Shown: piece by piece, positions 6,937 to 14,717 of the stretch
Position numbering within the stretch: the stretch's first letter is position 1
How the letters are laid out: every line of letters starts with the position of its first letter
IMG/VR virus record: IMGVR_UViG_3300048597_000176
Location: 1-28,474 of that record
Strand: one strand, 5' to 3'
Source: a virus
DNA: 28,474 bases
Program-made: the position numbers and the translations under genes
The notes under the pieces: model-generated
Seen by the model: the letters and a program-made list of their open reading frames with translations, nothing else
Databases searched by the model: none
What the model was told of the DNA's origin: nothing

Positions 6937-7597
6937 GGCCCTGCCGGAGCACTACCGGGCCAAGACGGCAGACGAGGCGCTGGCCAAGGTCTGGCCGGCG
7001 CTCGATGGCTTTATCAAGCAGCAGGCACAGATGGGGTCCAGTGTGGCCTCACCTGATGCCTACCAGTGGACGCCGCCGGAAGCGCTGGCGGCGCGGCTGG
7101 GCGACGTATCGAAAGACCCTGAAGTCGCTGTGATGCGGAAGGCGGCATTCGATGCCGGGATCACGGACAAGAAATTCGCCACGATGATGACCAGCGTGGT
7201 TGAGCAGCTGGGCGCGCGGGCTGATGCCAATGGCGACGCGGCGATCGTTCCGGAAACCAATGCCGAGATCAAGGCCGGCAACGTGGCCTGGATCGAGAAC
7301 ATGGCGCAGCAGGGCAAGCTGTCGGACGTGGCCAGGGCTGACCTCCAGATGCTGACCTTCTCGAAGGGCGGTTCGGAAATCATCGCCATGCTCCAGGCCA
7401 GCCTGACGCCGGGCTTCGCGGTCGCGCCAGCCGGCGGGCAGACAGCCGGATCGTTCGGCGTCACGGCTCCGATCGATGCCACATCGGCCAAGTCGCTGAT
7501 GAGCGACAAGCGCTACATGACGGATGGCCCGAAGTATGATCCGGCCTTCCGCAAATGGGCCGATGACCAGATGGACAAGTTCGCGCCGAAGGCCTGA
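6788..7597 (+). CDS. Putative capsid assembly scaffold protein
   Basis: A 269-residue protein directly before the major capsid gene, the standard position of the scaffold in T7-like phages. Residues 1-45 are a repetitive Ala/Thr/Gln/Gly chain. The middle (SLEALPEHYRAKTADEALAKVWPALDGF, then SPDAYQWTPPEALAARLGD) is the typical scaffold pattern of 'proline-acid' linker and helices. The C-terminus (KYDPAFRKWADDQMDKFAPKA) is a charged amphipathic helix, like the capsid-binding helices of scaffolds. A GGAG ribosome-binding site precedes the ATG at 6788. An in-frame opening from 6707 exists but overlaps the previous gene and lacks support. Confidence 0.75.
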   Translation: MTEAAATTQATQEAATQQAAGTQAGQAATTTPAAGTQAATGTQAASFSLEALPEHYRAKTADEALAKVWPALDGFIKQQAQMGSSVASPDAYQWTPPEALAARLGDVSKDPEVAVMRKAAFDAGITDKKFATMMTSVVEQLGARADANGDAAIVPETNAEIKAGNVAWIENMAQQGKLSDVARADLQMLTFSKGGSEIIAMLQASLTPGFAVAPAGGQTAGSFGVTAPIDATSAKSLMSDKRYMTDGPKYDPAFRKWADDQMDKFAPKA

Positions 7598-7604
7598 AAC
7601 CGGC

Positions 7605-7637
7605 CAAAGCATCCACCAGCGCCGCCTCGCTTATGGT
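7605..7637 (+). promoter_or_regulatory. Putative phage late promoter upstream of the major capsid gene
   Basis: CAAAGCATCCACC (7605-7617), 13 nt, then TTATGGT (7631-7637). It matches the site at 1341-1373 in 12 of 13 positions of the first block, with identical spacing. The predicted start near 7644 would give the capsid gene its own transcript with a leader of about 110 nt. It lies between stop and start codons, so coding constraint does not explain the match. Confidence 0.55.
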
Positions 7638-7655
7638 TCACACCACTGAGGCGGC
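7621..7655 (+). other. 8-bp inverted repeat overlapping the capsid promoter
   Basis: GCCGCCTC (7621-7628) and GAGGCGGC (7648-7655) are perfect inverse complements separated by 19 nt. The arms bracket the -10-like hexamer. It could act as a weak terminator for the upstream message or as a binding site at the promoter. No T-tract follows. Confidence 0.35.
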
Positions 7656-7754
7656 GATCCGCCGATGGCCGGGCGATCAAGGAAACGCGATCCCGGTGCA
7701 TCGGCGGCGATCAAAAACCTCGCTTTCACCGTTCATGAAACCGAGGATCACACC

Positions 7755-8657
7755 ATGCAGAACCCAGCACTCTGGTTCCAGACCAAGTTTGCACCCAACG
7801 TCACGCACCGCTTCAACGAGACGGGCTATGCCCTGAAGCAGGCCACGACTGGCGGCGAGCATCTTGGGGCTGACGCCTATCGCTTCTACCTTCAGGCCAA
7901 TGGCGAGGCGCAGCTGCGCGGCGGCAGCGGCAAGTATTCGTTCCAGTCCACCGCGCAGTCCAGCGTCGATATCAAGGCCCTGACCTATGACTTTGCGGTC
8001 AAGGTGCGTCAGGACGACATTCGCCGCATGAGCGTCAATGCCGTGGATGCGCAGGCCAAGGCTGCCGCCAATGGCTGCGCCATGCGTGCCAACCGGATTG
8101 TGCTCGAAACCCTGCAAAATGCGGCAATCGGCACAGGCAACGTCGTCGGGGCCTTCGCCAACGACTTCAAGATTTCCGATGCCGTGCGCGTCAAGGAAAT
8201 CATGGACGAGAACGGCGTGCCGGATGATGGCGGGCGCTTCTGCGCCATTCGCGCCAACTGGTGGAACATCATGTCGCTGGCGGAAATCTTCTCCAGCTCG
8301 GATTACACCGGGCCGGCGATGCCGCTGATGGGCAATGGCATGATGCGGACCTGGAACGGCATCCACTGGCTGTGCTTCCCCAACAAGCTGATGCCGACCA
8401 CGGGCGCTCCTGTCGGTGTCACCAAGCCGGGGGTCAATGTGGAAGGCCTGGGCTTTGCCTGGCACCGCGATGCTGTCGGATCGGGCACGATCAACAACGG
8501 CGAGCTTCGGACGGAAATGAACAAGATGTCCGACGAGCCCGTGCACACGCTGGTCACCGAGTTCGATATGGCCTCGGCAGCGCTCCAGCTGGAAGGCATC
8601 GTCCATATCCGTGCCAAGTCCGTGTCGGCCTACCCGACCGCGACCACGGCGCTCTGA
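7755..8657 (+). CDS. Major capsid protein
   Basis: A 300-residue protein with a GAGG ribosome-binding site before the ATG at 7755. It lies between the scaffold and tail tubular genes, as in T7-like phages. The sequence is that of an HK97-fold capsid protein: a beta-rich N-terminal arm (ALWFQTKFAPNVTHRF), a spine-helix region around AKAAANGCAMRANRIVLETLQ, a central domain with CAIRANWWNIMSLAEIFSSSDYTG, and a C-terminal strand region ending VHIRAKSVSAYPTATTAL. The exact capsid family is not certain from sequence alone. An in-frame upstream ATG-less extension to 7665 runs through the promoter region and is unlikely to be translated. A strong hairpin follows the stop. Confidence 0.85.
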   Translation: MQNPALWFQTKFAPNVTHRFNETGYALKQATTGGEHLGADAYRFYLQANGEAQLRGGSGKYSFQSTAQSSVDIKALTYDFAVKVRQDDIRRMSVNAVDAQAKAAANGCAMRANRIVLETLQNAAIGTGNVVGAFANDFKISDAVRVKEIMDENGVPDDGGRFCAIRANWWNIMSLAEIFSSSDYTGPAMPLMGNGMMRTWNGIHWLCFPNKLMPTTGAPVGVTKPGVNVEGLGFAWHRDAVGSGTINNGELRTEMNKMSDEPVHTLVTEFDMASAALQLEGIVHIRAKSVSAYPTATTAL

Positions 8658-8663
8658 TCATCA

Positions 8664-8685
8664 GGGCTGGCCTCCGGGCCGGCCC
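8664..8685 (+). terminator. Very stable hairpin with a UCCG tetraloop after the capsid gene
   Basis: GGGCTGGCC (8664-8672) pairs with GGCCGGCCC (8677-8685) over nine pairs with one G-U. The loop is C(TCCG)G, a member of the very stable UNCG tetraloop class. It begins 7 nt after the capsid stop. The following bases are mixed with only three T in a row, so it may partly terminate or cap and protect the 3' end of an abundant capsid message. Confidence 0.6.
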
Positions 8686-8716
8686 GCTCCCCTTTGTCAT
8701 CATCAGGAGACTGACC

Positions 8717-9004
8717 ATGCCCTTTGCCAACCGTTCCCTGCATCTTTCGGAAAGTGTCCCCAACGGCAGCGCCGGGACGGGCCGCGACGCGCTGACCTGC
8801 TTCTTCCGCTATGCCACGCCGGACGCGCTCGCGACCGTGGTGGCCGCCGGCTACTTCAACGATGCACGCCACCAGCTGCGCGTCGGCGATGTCATCGAGG
8901 TGGCTGCCGGCATCGGCGGCACCCCGGCGACGGACAGCTACACCGTCACGGCAGCGCCAGCGACTGGCAACGTGACGATCGGCGTTGAGGCCGGCACGGC
9001 CTGA
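8717..9004 (+). CDS. Small head protein (possible decoration/stabilising protein)
   Basis: A 95-residue protein with an AGGAGA ribosome-binding site. After a short N-terminus (MPFANRSLHLSESVPNGSAG) it appears to be all beta: FFRYATPDALATVVAAGYFND, then LRVGDVIEVAAGIGG, then DSYTVTAAPATGNVTIGVEAG. Small beta-barrel proteins of this size and position, just after the capsid gene, are often capsid decoration proteins. Here that is inferred from position and predicted fold. It is separated from both neighbours by strong hairpins, so its message level can be set independently. Confidence 0.7.
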   Translation: MPFANRSLHLSESVPNGSAGTGRDALTCFFRYATPDALATVVAAGYFNDARHQLRVGDVIEVAAGIGGTPATDSYTVTAAPATGNVTIGVEAGTA

Positions 9005-9010
9005 CGAGCT

Positions 9011-9043
9011 GGCGCAGGTGTTGTGATGGGCGGCACCTGCGCC
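9011..9043 (+). terminator. Perfect 10-bp hairpin after the small head protein gene
   Basis: GGCGCAGGTG (9011-9020) pairs perfectly with CACCTGCGCC (9034-9043) around a 13-nt loop, 7 nt after the stop codon. TTCC follows, a poor T-tract. It forms a tandem pair with the next hairpin. Confidence 0.6.
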
Positions 9044-9047
9044 TTCC

Positions 9048-9097
9048 GCCGACGCGGCAGCTTGCGACCCAATCCCCCCTGGGTTTGCCGCGTCGGC
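9048..9097 (+). terminator. 12-bp hairpin with an inner stem, second of a tandem pair
   Basis: GCCGACGCGGCA (9048-9059) pairs perfectly with TGCCGCGTCGGC (9086-9097). Inside the loop, ACCCA (9067-9071) and TGGGT (9080-9084) can form a second stem. The following run is C-rich with CCCCTT. Together with 9011-9043 it makes a double structured barrier between the capsid block and the tail block. Confidence 0.65.
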
Positions 9098-9138
9098 CCC
9101 CCTTCTCCATCCCCTCTTGATTGCGGCGGGCCAGGACC

Positions 9139-9795
9139 ATGGAAGCCAGTGTTGACTTTACCCATGTCACCGTTGCCAACCGGGCGCTGGTCGAAATCCG
9201 CGCGCGTCCGATCGAAAGCCTCGACGGCGAGGACGAGCGCAGCGTCCAGGTGAAATCAGCCTACTGGACGATGATCGATCACCTTCTGACCCTGCGCAAA
9301 TGGCATTTTGCGCGGCGGCTTAGCCGCCTGACGGCAGCGCCGGCCAGTGTGGACCGGCAGGGCTGGACCTTCGCGCACCTGATGCCGTCTGACCGGCTGG
9401 GGCCTCCGATCAAGCTTCTGGTCGATCCGCTGGATGCACAGGGCCTGCGCGTGTTCGAGCTGACAGAAACAGCGATCCTGAGTGACGCGGAAACCCTGTT
9501 CGGGCTGTTCCTGCGCCGGGCTGAGCCGGCCAACTGGCCGGGCTATTTCCGCTCGCTCGCTGTCACGGCGGTTGCCGCACGGCTGGCGGACACGATCCGC
9601 AACGATGACGCCATGGCGGCCAAGAAGCTGGCCGAAGCCTTCGGCACGCCGTCGATGCTGGGGCAGGGCGGCCTGCTGAAGCTGGCCGGCGATCTGGACC
9701 ATGCGGCCAGGCCGCCGGAAGAATTCAGCGCGGGCGAAGCCTTCGCCGGGCCGCGCGAGCGCAACGGCGACTATGGCTACGTGATGACATTCTGA
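9139..9795 (+). CDS. Tail tubular protein A (T7 gp11-like adaptor)
   Basis: A 218-residue protein that follows the head genes and precedes the nozzle protein, as T7 gp11 does. The N-terminal half is helical with VANRALVEIRARPIESLDGEDERS, then WTMIDHLLTLRKWHFARR, the arrangement of adaptor proteins that dock to the portal ring. A beta-rich middle (FELTETAILSDAETLFGLFLRR) is followed by a helical end. The ATG at 9139 has an AGGA-like signal about 6 nt upstream; a TTG at 9121 in frame is less likely. The stop overlaps the next start (TGATG). Confidence 0.78.
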   Translation: MEASVDFTHVTVANRALVEIRARPIESLDGEDERSVQVKSAYWTMIDHLLTLRKWHFARRLSRLTAAPASVDRQGWTFAHLMPSDRLGPPIKLLVDPLDAQGLRVFELTETAILSDAETLFGLFLRRAEPANWPGYFRSLAVTAVAARLADTIRNDDAMAAKKLAEAFGTPSMLGQGGLLKLAGDLDHAARPPEEFSAGEAFAGPRERNGDYGYVMTF

Positions 9796-11921
9796 TGGCG
9801 GTTCCCTTCCTCCAGAACAGCATGGCCAGCGGCGAAATCGACCCGCTTCTGCGGCGTCGCGCTGACGTGAAGGTCTATTACACCGGCCTCGACAAGGGCC
9901 GGAACGTGCTGCCGCTGCCGCAATCCGGCCTGAAGCTGCGCGGCGGCCTCAAGCACATGAGCCGGGGCCGGCGCAACCTGGTGCCGGTGGCGCTGACGGC
10001 GGGCATGTTCACCCTGCGGGCCGGCGCGACCGGAACGGCTGGCAACCTGATCGACGGCAACGACGCAACAAACGTCACCTTCGCGCTCCAGGCGGCGGCG
10101 GGCGATGTGCTGACGCTGGACATGGGTGTTTCGCGCAATCTGGTGGCGTTCGATCTGAGGCGCTTCAGCGCTCCCACGGGCGGGCTCAACTGGCTGATCA
10201 TCGAAACATCCCCGAACGGCACAGCCTGGACGGAATGGGTGCGCCGCGATCTGCGGCCTTCCGTCAACACGCGCCGGATCGCCACGGCTCCCGGCACTGT
10301 GCGGGCCTGCCGGTTCGTGCGCATCAGGACAGCGGGCGCGCATGGCGCAATCATCCTGACCGATGTCCAGGCCTTCGAGGAAGGCACAACCAAGCAGCCT
10401 TTCGCGCTGTTCCGCCACGCGACCGAAACCAGCCACTGGCTGGCCGTGATCACGCCGGGCCATGTCGATCTGTTCGAGAACGAAACCTTCGTGACGGCGG
10501 CGGCTGTGCCCTATGCCAGCGGCGATATCGCCGGGCTGTCCACGGCGCACGATCCCGGCGGCATCCTGGTGTTTTCGGTGAACCATCAGCCGGTGCTGCT
10601 CCAGCCGCGCGGCGTGGCCGCCGAATGGGACAGCGCGCCCTTCGTGTTCACGAACATTCCGACGCGGACCTTCCCCGATGGCGTGGCGGCGGAAGCGATC
10701 ATGTCGGCGACGCGCGGCTGGCCGTCCTGTGGCTGCTTCATCAACGAACGGCTGGTGATCGGCGGGCTGCGCTCGCTGCCGCAAACAGTCGTGTTCTCGG
10801 CGCAGGGCGTGCCGACCAGCCTCAACACGGTGCCGACGCTGGCAACCGATGCCTTCACGCTCGATCTGCGCGGCGATGAACAGGGCACGCCGAATATCCG
10901 GCGACTGAGGGCCGGCCCGCGTCTCGAAGTCTACACGCAGATGGGGTTCTTCTATGCGTCATCCGATATCATCGCCAAAGGCCAGGGCTTCGGCTTCGTG
11001 CTGGCTGAGCGCACCGCCATCGCGCCGGCGACGCGCGTGGTCGATGCCAGCAACCTGGCCTACTTCGTTGAAGATGGCGGGGCTGTGATCCGGCAGCTGA
11101 GCTATGAGGAACAGCAGCTGGAGCGCTACCGCACACAGGAAATTTCCGTGTTCTCCAGCCATCTGGTCAAGGGTGCGCGCGATATGTCGCGCCGGCCCGC
11201 GCGATCGGCGCAAGGCATGACGCTGCTCAACATCGTGACGGATGCCGGCCAGTGGGTGATCGCTTCGACGCTGCCGACGCAGGAATTGCTGGGTTACAAC
11301 CCGATGGACGCCGGCGGCCTTGTGCTGTCCGTGGCGGCCATGGGCGCGACCTATGACACGGTGCTGGCCGTGGACCGGGGCGGCGACGTGCATCTGGAAA
11401 TCGTCGATGACACGTTGCTGCTCGACATGTCGATCCGGGTGGCCGGGGCTCCGGTGATTAGCGGCCTTGGCCATCTGGAAGGGCGCAGCGATGTCTGGCT
11501 GCGCAGCAATGAAGGCCTGTTCGGCCCGTTCACGGTGACCGGCGGCCAGATCACCACGGGGCTGGCGACCACGGCCATGTGCGAAATCGGGGTGCCGTTC
11601 GGCTGGGAAATCCGGCAGCTGCGCCTGGCCGGCGACGCACAGCGCCAGATCGCCTGGAACCGCACGGTTGCCGTGTCCGTGGTCAAGATCGACCTTGAAG
11701 CCGCGTCCGTGTTCGAGATGTGCATGGATGATGGCCCGTGGCGCACGATCGAATTGCCGCCGATGCCTGCCACGCTGGACCCTGATCTGGCGCAGCGGGT
11801 CTATCGCGGCTCCTGGGAAGAAGATGGATTTTCCGGCCTGCCGGATGGCGCGACCGGCCTGCGCGGCACGTCGCTGCATCCGTTCCACATGGTCGGCATC
11901 CTGCGCGAAGCAACATGGTGA
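9795..11921 (+). CDS. Tail tubular protein B (T7 gp12-like nozzle) with a discoidin-like domain
   Basis: A 708-residue protein at the gp12 position that forms the tail nozzle. The N-terminus (FLQNSMASGEIDPLLRRRADVKVYYTGL) is typical of the family. Residues about 78-196 look like an F5/8 type C (discoidin, galactose-binding) domain: NLIDGNDATNVTF, LTLDMG, LIIETSPNGTAWTEW, and FVRIRTAGAHGAIILTDVQAFEE. This domain binds sugars or surfaces in other proteins and would be an insertion relative to T7 gp12. The rest is beta-propeller-like, with repeated strands such as WVIASTLPTQELLGYNPMDAGG. The domain call is by pattern and the sugar-binding role is inferred. Confidence 0.8.
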   Translation: MAVPFLQNSMASGEIDPLLRRRADVKVYYTGLDKGRNVLPLPQSGLKLRGGLKHMSRGRRNLVPVALTAGMFTLRAGATGTAGNLIDGNDATNVTFALQAAAGDVLTLDMGVSRNLVAFDLRRFSAPTGGLNWLIIETSPNGTAWTEWVRRDLRPSVNTRRIATAPGTVRACRFVRIRTAGAHGAIILTDVQAFEEGTTKQPFALFRHATETSHWLAVITPGHVDLFENETFVTAAAVPYASGDIAGLSTAHDPGGILVFSVNHQPVLLQPRGVAAEWDSAPFVFTNIPTRTFPDGVAAEAIMSATRGWPSCGCFINERLVIGGLRSLPQTVVFSAQGVPTSLNTVPTLATDAFTLDLRGDEQGTPNIRRLRAGPRLEVYTQMGFFYASSDIIAKGQGFGFVLAERTAIAPATRVVDASNLAYFVEDGGAVIRQLSYEEQQLERYRTQEISVFSSHLVKGARDMSRRPARSAQGMTLLNIVTDAGQWVIASTLPTQELLGYNPMDAGGLVLSVAAMGATYDTVLAVDRGGDVHLEIVDDTLLLDMSIRVAGAPVISGLGHLEGRSDVWLRSNEGLFGPFTVTGGQITTGLATTAMCEIGVPFGWEIRQLRLAGDAQRQIAWNRTVAVSVVKIDLEAASVFEMCMDDGPWRTIELPPMPATLDPDLAQRVYRGSWEEDGFSGLPDGATGLRGTSLHPFHMVGILREATW

Positions 11922-11929
11922 GGTGAGAC

Positions 11930-12508
11930 ATGGCTGAATTGGTGATTGCAGCAATGGCCACGGCGACCAGCGCGCTGGGCTCGCTGATGGGCGTAGGCGG
12001 CACGGTCGCGGGTGCAGCGGGCGCGGCGGGTGCGGCGGGTGCCGGTGCCAGCGCGCTGGGCAGCCTGTCGGGCGGCTTCAGCGCCTTCAGCGCGTTGGCC
12101 TCGCTGGGCAGCGGCATCATGGGCATGATGCAGGCCGGCCAGCAGGCACAGGGCAGCCGGCTCCAGGCCGCCTGGGAACAGGCCGGCGGGGCCGATGAAG
12201 TGGCGGACCTGATGGAAGCGCGCAACCGCACGATTGCCAACAACCTGACGATGGCGGCGGCATCCGGCATTGACAGTTCCGTGGGTGACCCTGCCGACGC
12301 GGCCCGCCAGGTGGAAGAAGATGCGAACCGGCAGATCGGCACGGCGGCGGCCAATGCCAACATGCGGCGCTACATGCGCCAGCAGCAGGCCAGCCAGAGC
12401 GAAATGACGGGCTTTGCCAGCCTGATCGGCGGGGTGGCCGGGGCGGCCAAGGAGCTGGCATCCAGCAGCATGTCATCAGCGCGGCGCGGTGCGCCGCAGG
12501 CGGCGTAG
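11930..12508 (+). CDS. Internal virion protein B (T7 gp14-like)
   Basis: A 192-residue protein with a GAGGTGAG ribosome-binding site. Residues 5-70 are an Ala/Gly/Ser-rich hydrophobic stretch with GxxxG-type spacing, able to enter membranes. Residues 70-160 are a polar helix with many Gln, Ala and Asn. This is the pattern of gp14, the ejected protein that forms a channel in the outer membrane during infection. The position after the nozzle gene and before two large internal proteins agrees with T7 gene order. Confidence 0.7.
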   Translation: MAELVIAAMATATSALGSLMGVGGTVAGAAGAAGAAGAGASALGSLSGGFSAFSALASLGSGIMGMMQAGQQAQGSRLQAAWEQAGGADEVADLMEARNRTIANNLTMAAASGIDSSVGDPADAARQVEEDANRQIGTAAANANMRRYMRQQQASQSEMTGFASLIGGVAGAAKELASSSMSSARRGAPQAA

Positions 12509-12509
12509 C

Positions 12510-14714
12510 ATGGTCAATTATTCGGGCGGCACCGGCAAGAAACCGCAGGCCTTCACGGCCAACACGGACGTTGACACACGGCTGCCGGCCTTCGAGGTCA
12601 GCAACGCGCCGGCGGCTGCGTTCAAGGGGCTGGCCGGCCAGCTGTCCAGCCTGGCCGGTGAAGCCGGGCAATGGGCCGATGCGGCGGCCAAGGCCGAAGG
12701 CGAGCGCGACGGCAGCATTGCCGGCACAACCGAGGGCTACCAGCCCACGCGCGCCAACACGATCTACGGCGCGGCGTTCGATGCCAGCGGCAACCGGGCA
12801 CTGGCGCTCCAGGTTGAGATGCGGGCGCGGCAAGAGCTGATGCAGGCGGCGGTCGCGTTCGGCGACAACCCGGCGGAAATGCAGGCGGCGACGGCCAAGA
12901 TCAACCAGAAATATGTCGGCGCGATCAACCGGGCTGTGCCGGAGCTGGCCGGCGATATCGGCGCGACGATCCAGCGCGCCGGCGATGGCTACACCTTCGC
13001 CGCTGCCAAGGAGCACCGGGCCAAGGTCGAGCGCGAGGACAAGGAGAATTTCGGCATCAACCTGAGCGGGCAGCTGGGCGACATCGCGCGGCTGGCTGTG
13101 GCCGGGTCTGGCGATCCGAAGCTGGGCGCGCGCCTTGAGGGCGAGTTGTCGCGCGTGGATGGGCAGATCGATGCAAGGGCCGATCTGTCGCCGCAACAGA
13201 AACAGCGGATGAAGGCTGCCGCGCGCAGCACGGCGGTTGGCGGACTGATCGAAGGCCAGATCGGCGACATTCAGGACATGGCGGCGCTCGATGCGTTCGG
13301 TAACCGGATGAAGGACGAATGGACGCAGAAAAAGGGTTTGCTGGGCAAGCTGGACCCTGACCAGTTCCAGGCGGCGCAGAATGCCGTGGAGCGGCGGCGG
13401 GCCGAGTTGACGCGCGTGGTGGCCGGCCAGCAGCGCCAGCTGAACGGCACGCTTCAGGAAATCGAGGGCGTGGTTCTGAGGGGCGAGGCCATCGGCCCGC
13501 AGGCGCTGGCCAATGCCACGGTGCGGCTGGCGCAGGCTGATCCGTCCGGCGAAATGGCGGCGCGGCTCCAGGAGCTGCAAGGCCTGCACGAATGGGGCCG
13601 GACCTTCCGCAGCGTGACGCCGCGCGAACAGGCGGCGACACTGGCCAGCATGGATGAGCGCGCGACACGCACCGGCCTTAACCCGATCGAGGAAAAGCGC
13701 CGCACGCTGGCGCGCAATGTGCTGGCGGACCGGGCCAAGGACGATGCCCGCGATATCCTGGGCACGGCCAACAAGAATTTCGGCGTGGCGATCGCCGACA
13801 TCGATTTCAGCGCGGCGGATTTCCCGCAGCAGGCCCGGCGGCGCACGGTCGAGGCGGAACAGTTTGCCAAGGAGCGCGGCATCCAGCCGATCTACCTCAA
13901 GGCCGCCGATCGCGAGCAACTGAAAAAGGCGATGGAGCAAGACCCGGCGGCGGCGCTCCAGTTCGGCCAGAAGATCATGGCCGGCTTCGGCACGGAGCGC
14001 GCGCCGCGCGTGCTGAAAGAGATCAGCGAGGATCTGCCGCAGCTGGCCTTTGCGCTGCGTCCGAACAACCCGAACCTGGCCAATGCCTGGCTGGTGTCGG
14101 AACAGATCGAGCGCAGCGGCCAGAAGCTGCCGGCGGTCAAGCTGGACCAGGTGCGCGACACGATGCGGACCATGGGGCTGGACCAGTTGTTTCAGGGCCG
14201 CGAAATCGAAATGGCCAAAATGGCCGATGCGGCCAGGCCGCTGGTCGGCGCGCGGCTGGGCGTGAATGCCGGCAAGTTCGAGCCGACTGACAGCAAGCAC
14301 AGGGCTGTGATGGCGGACGTGCTGAATGAGCTGGTCGGCAGGCAGCGCGATATCCGCACCGGCAAGGAGCTGGCCGGCCCGGTCAAGTTCAACGGCTTTA
14401 CCACGCTGGCGCCATCCAACATTGCGACCAACGATTTCCCGGCGCTGGTTCGCACGCTGGTTGACGGCGACCTGGCCGCTGCCGGCATCAAGGCCGTGGA
14501 TGCGGCTGGCCGGCCCCTGCCGATCGGCGATCTGCAAGGGGCGCGCTGGGTGCCTGTTGGCCGCGACCGCTACCGGATCGCGCTCGATGGCAAGCTGGCC
14601 GGCCCTAATCCATGGATCGGCGGCGGCGACGGCAAGCCGCTGGAAATCGACCTGTCGCCGGCGTCTCCGCTCATCAACCGGCTGCGCGAGCGCGCGCCGC
14701 GTCTGTTCAGGTGA
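12510..14714 (+). CDS. Internal virion protein C (T7 gp15-like)
   Basis: A 734-residue, almost entirely helical protein following the gp14-like gene. The N-terminus (MVNYSGGTGKKPQAFTANTDVDTRLPAFE) is disordered. Next comes AAFKGLAGQLSSLAGEAGQWADAAAKAEGERDG, the gp15-type pattern, then long Gln/Ala/Arg-rich helices. The C-terminal ~100 residues contain FTTLAPSNIATNDFPALVRTLVDGDLAAAGIKAVDAAG and a beta-rich WVPVGRDRYRIALDGK, again common in this family. It would be stored in the capsid core and ejected into the periplasm as part of the DNA-transfer tube. Start at 12510, just after the previous stop; an in-frame opening at 12489 gives only an Arg-rich leader. Confidence 0.72.
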   Translation: MVNYSGGTGKKPQAFTANTDVDTRLPAFEVSNAPAAAFKGLAGQLSSLAGEAGQWADAAAKAEGERDGSIAGTTEGYQPTRANTIYGAAFDASGNRALALQVEMRARQELMQAAVAFGDNPAEMQAATAKINQKYVGAINRAVPELAGDIGATIQRAGDGYTFAAAKEHRAKVEREDKENFGINLSGQLGDIARLAVAGSGDPKLGARLEGELSRVDGQIDARADLSPQQKQRMKAAARSTAVGGLIEGQIGDIQDMAALDAFGNRMKDEWTQKKGLLGKLDPDQFQAAQNAVERRRAELTRVVAGQQRQLNGTLQEIEGVVLRGEAIGPQALANATVRLAQADPSGEMAARLQELQGLHEWGRTFRSVTPREQAATLASMDERATRTGLNPIEEKRRTLARNVLADRAKDDARDILGTANKNFGVAIADIDFSAADFPQQARRRTVEAEQFAKERGIQPIYLKAADREQLKKAMEQDPAAALQFGQKIMAGFGTERAPRVLKEISEDLPQLAFALRPNNPNLANAWLVSEQIERSGQKLPAVKLDQVRDTMRTMGLDQLFQGREIEMAKMADAARPLVGARLGVNAGKFEPTDSKHRAVMADVLNELVGRQRDIRTGKELAGPVKFNGFTTLAPSNIATNDFPALVRTLVDGDLAAAGIKAVDAAGRPLPIGDLQGARWVPVGRDRYRIALDGKLAGPNPWIGGGDGKPLEIDLSPASPLINRLRERAPRLFR

Positions 14715-14717
14715 TCC

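Noticed and set aside
7665-7754. N-terminal extension of the capsid protein
   Set aside because: No ATG or ribosome-binding site, and it runs just downstream of the predicted promoter; the ATG at 7755 has GAGG upstream.
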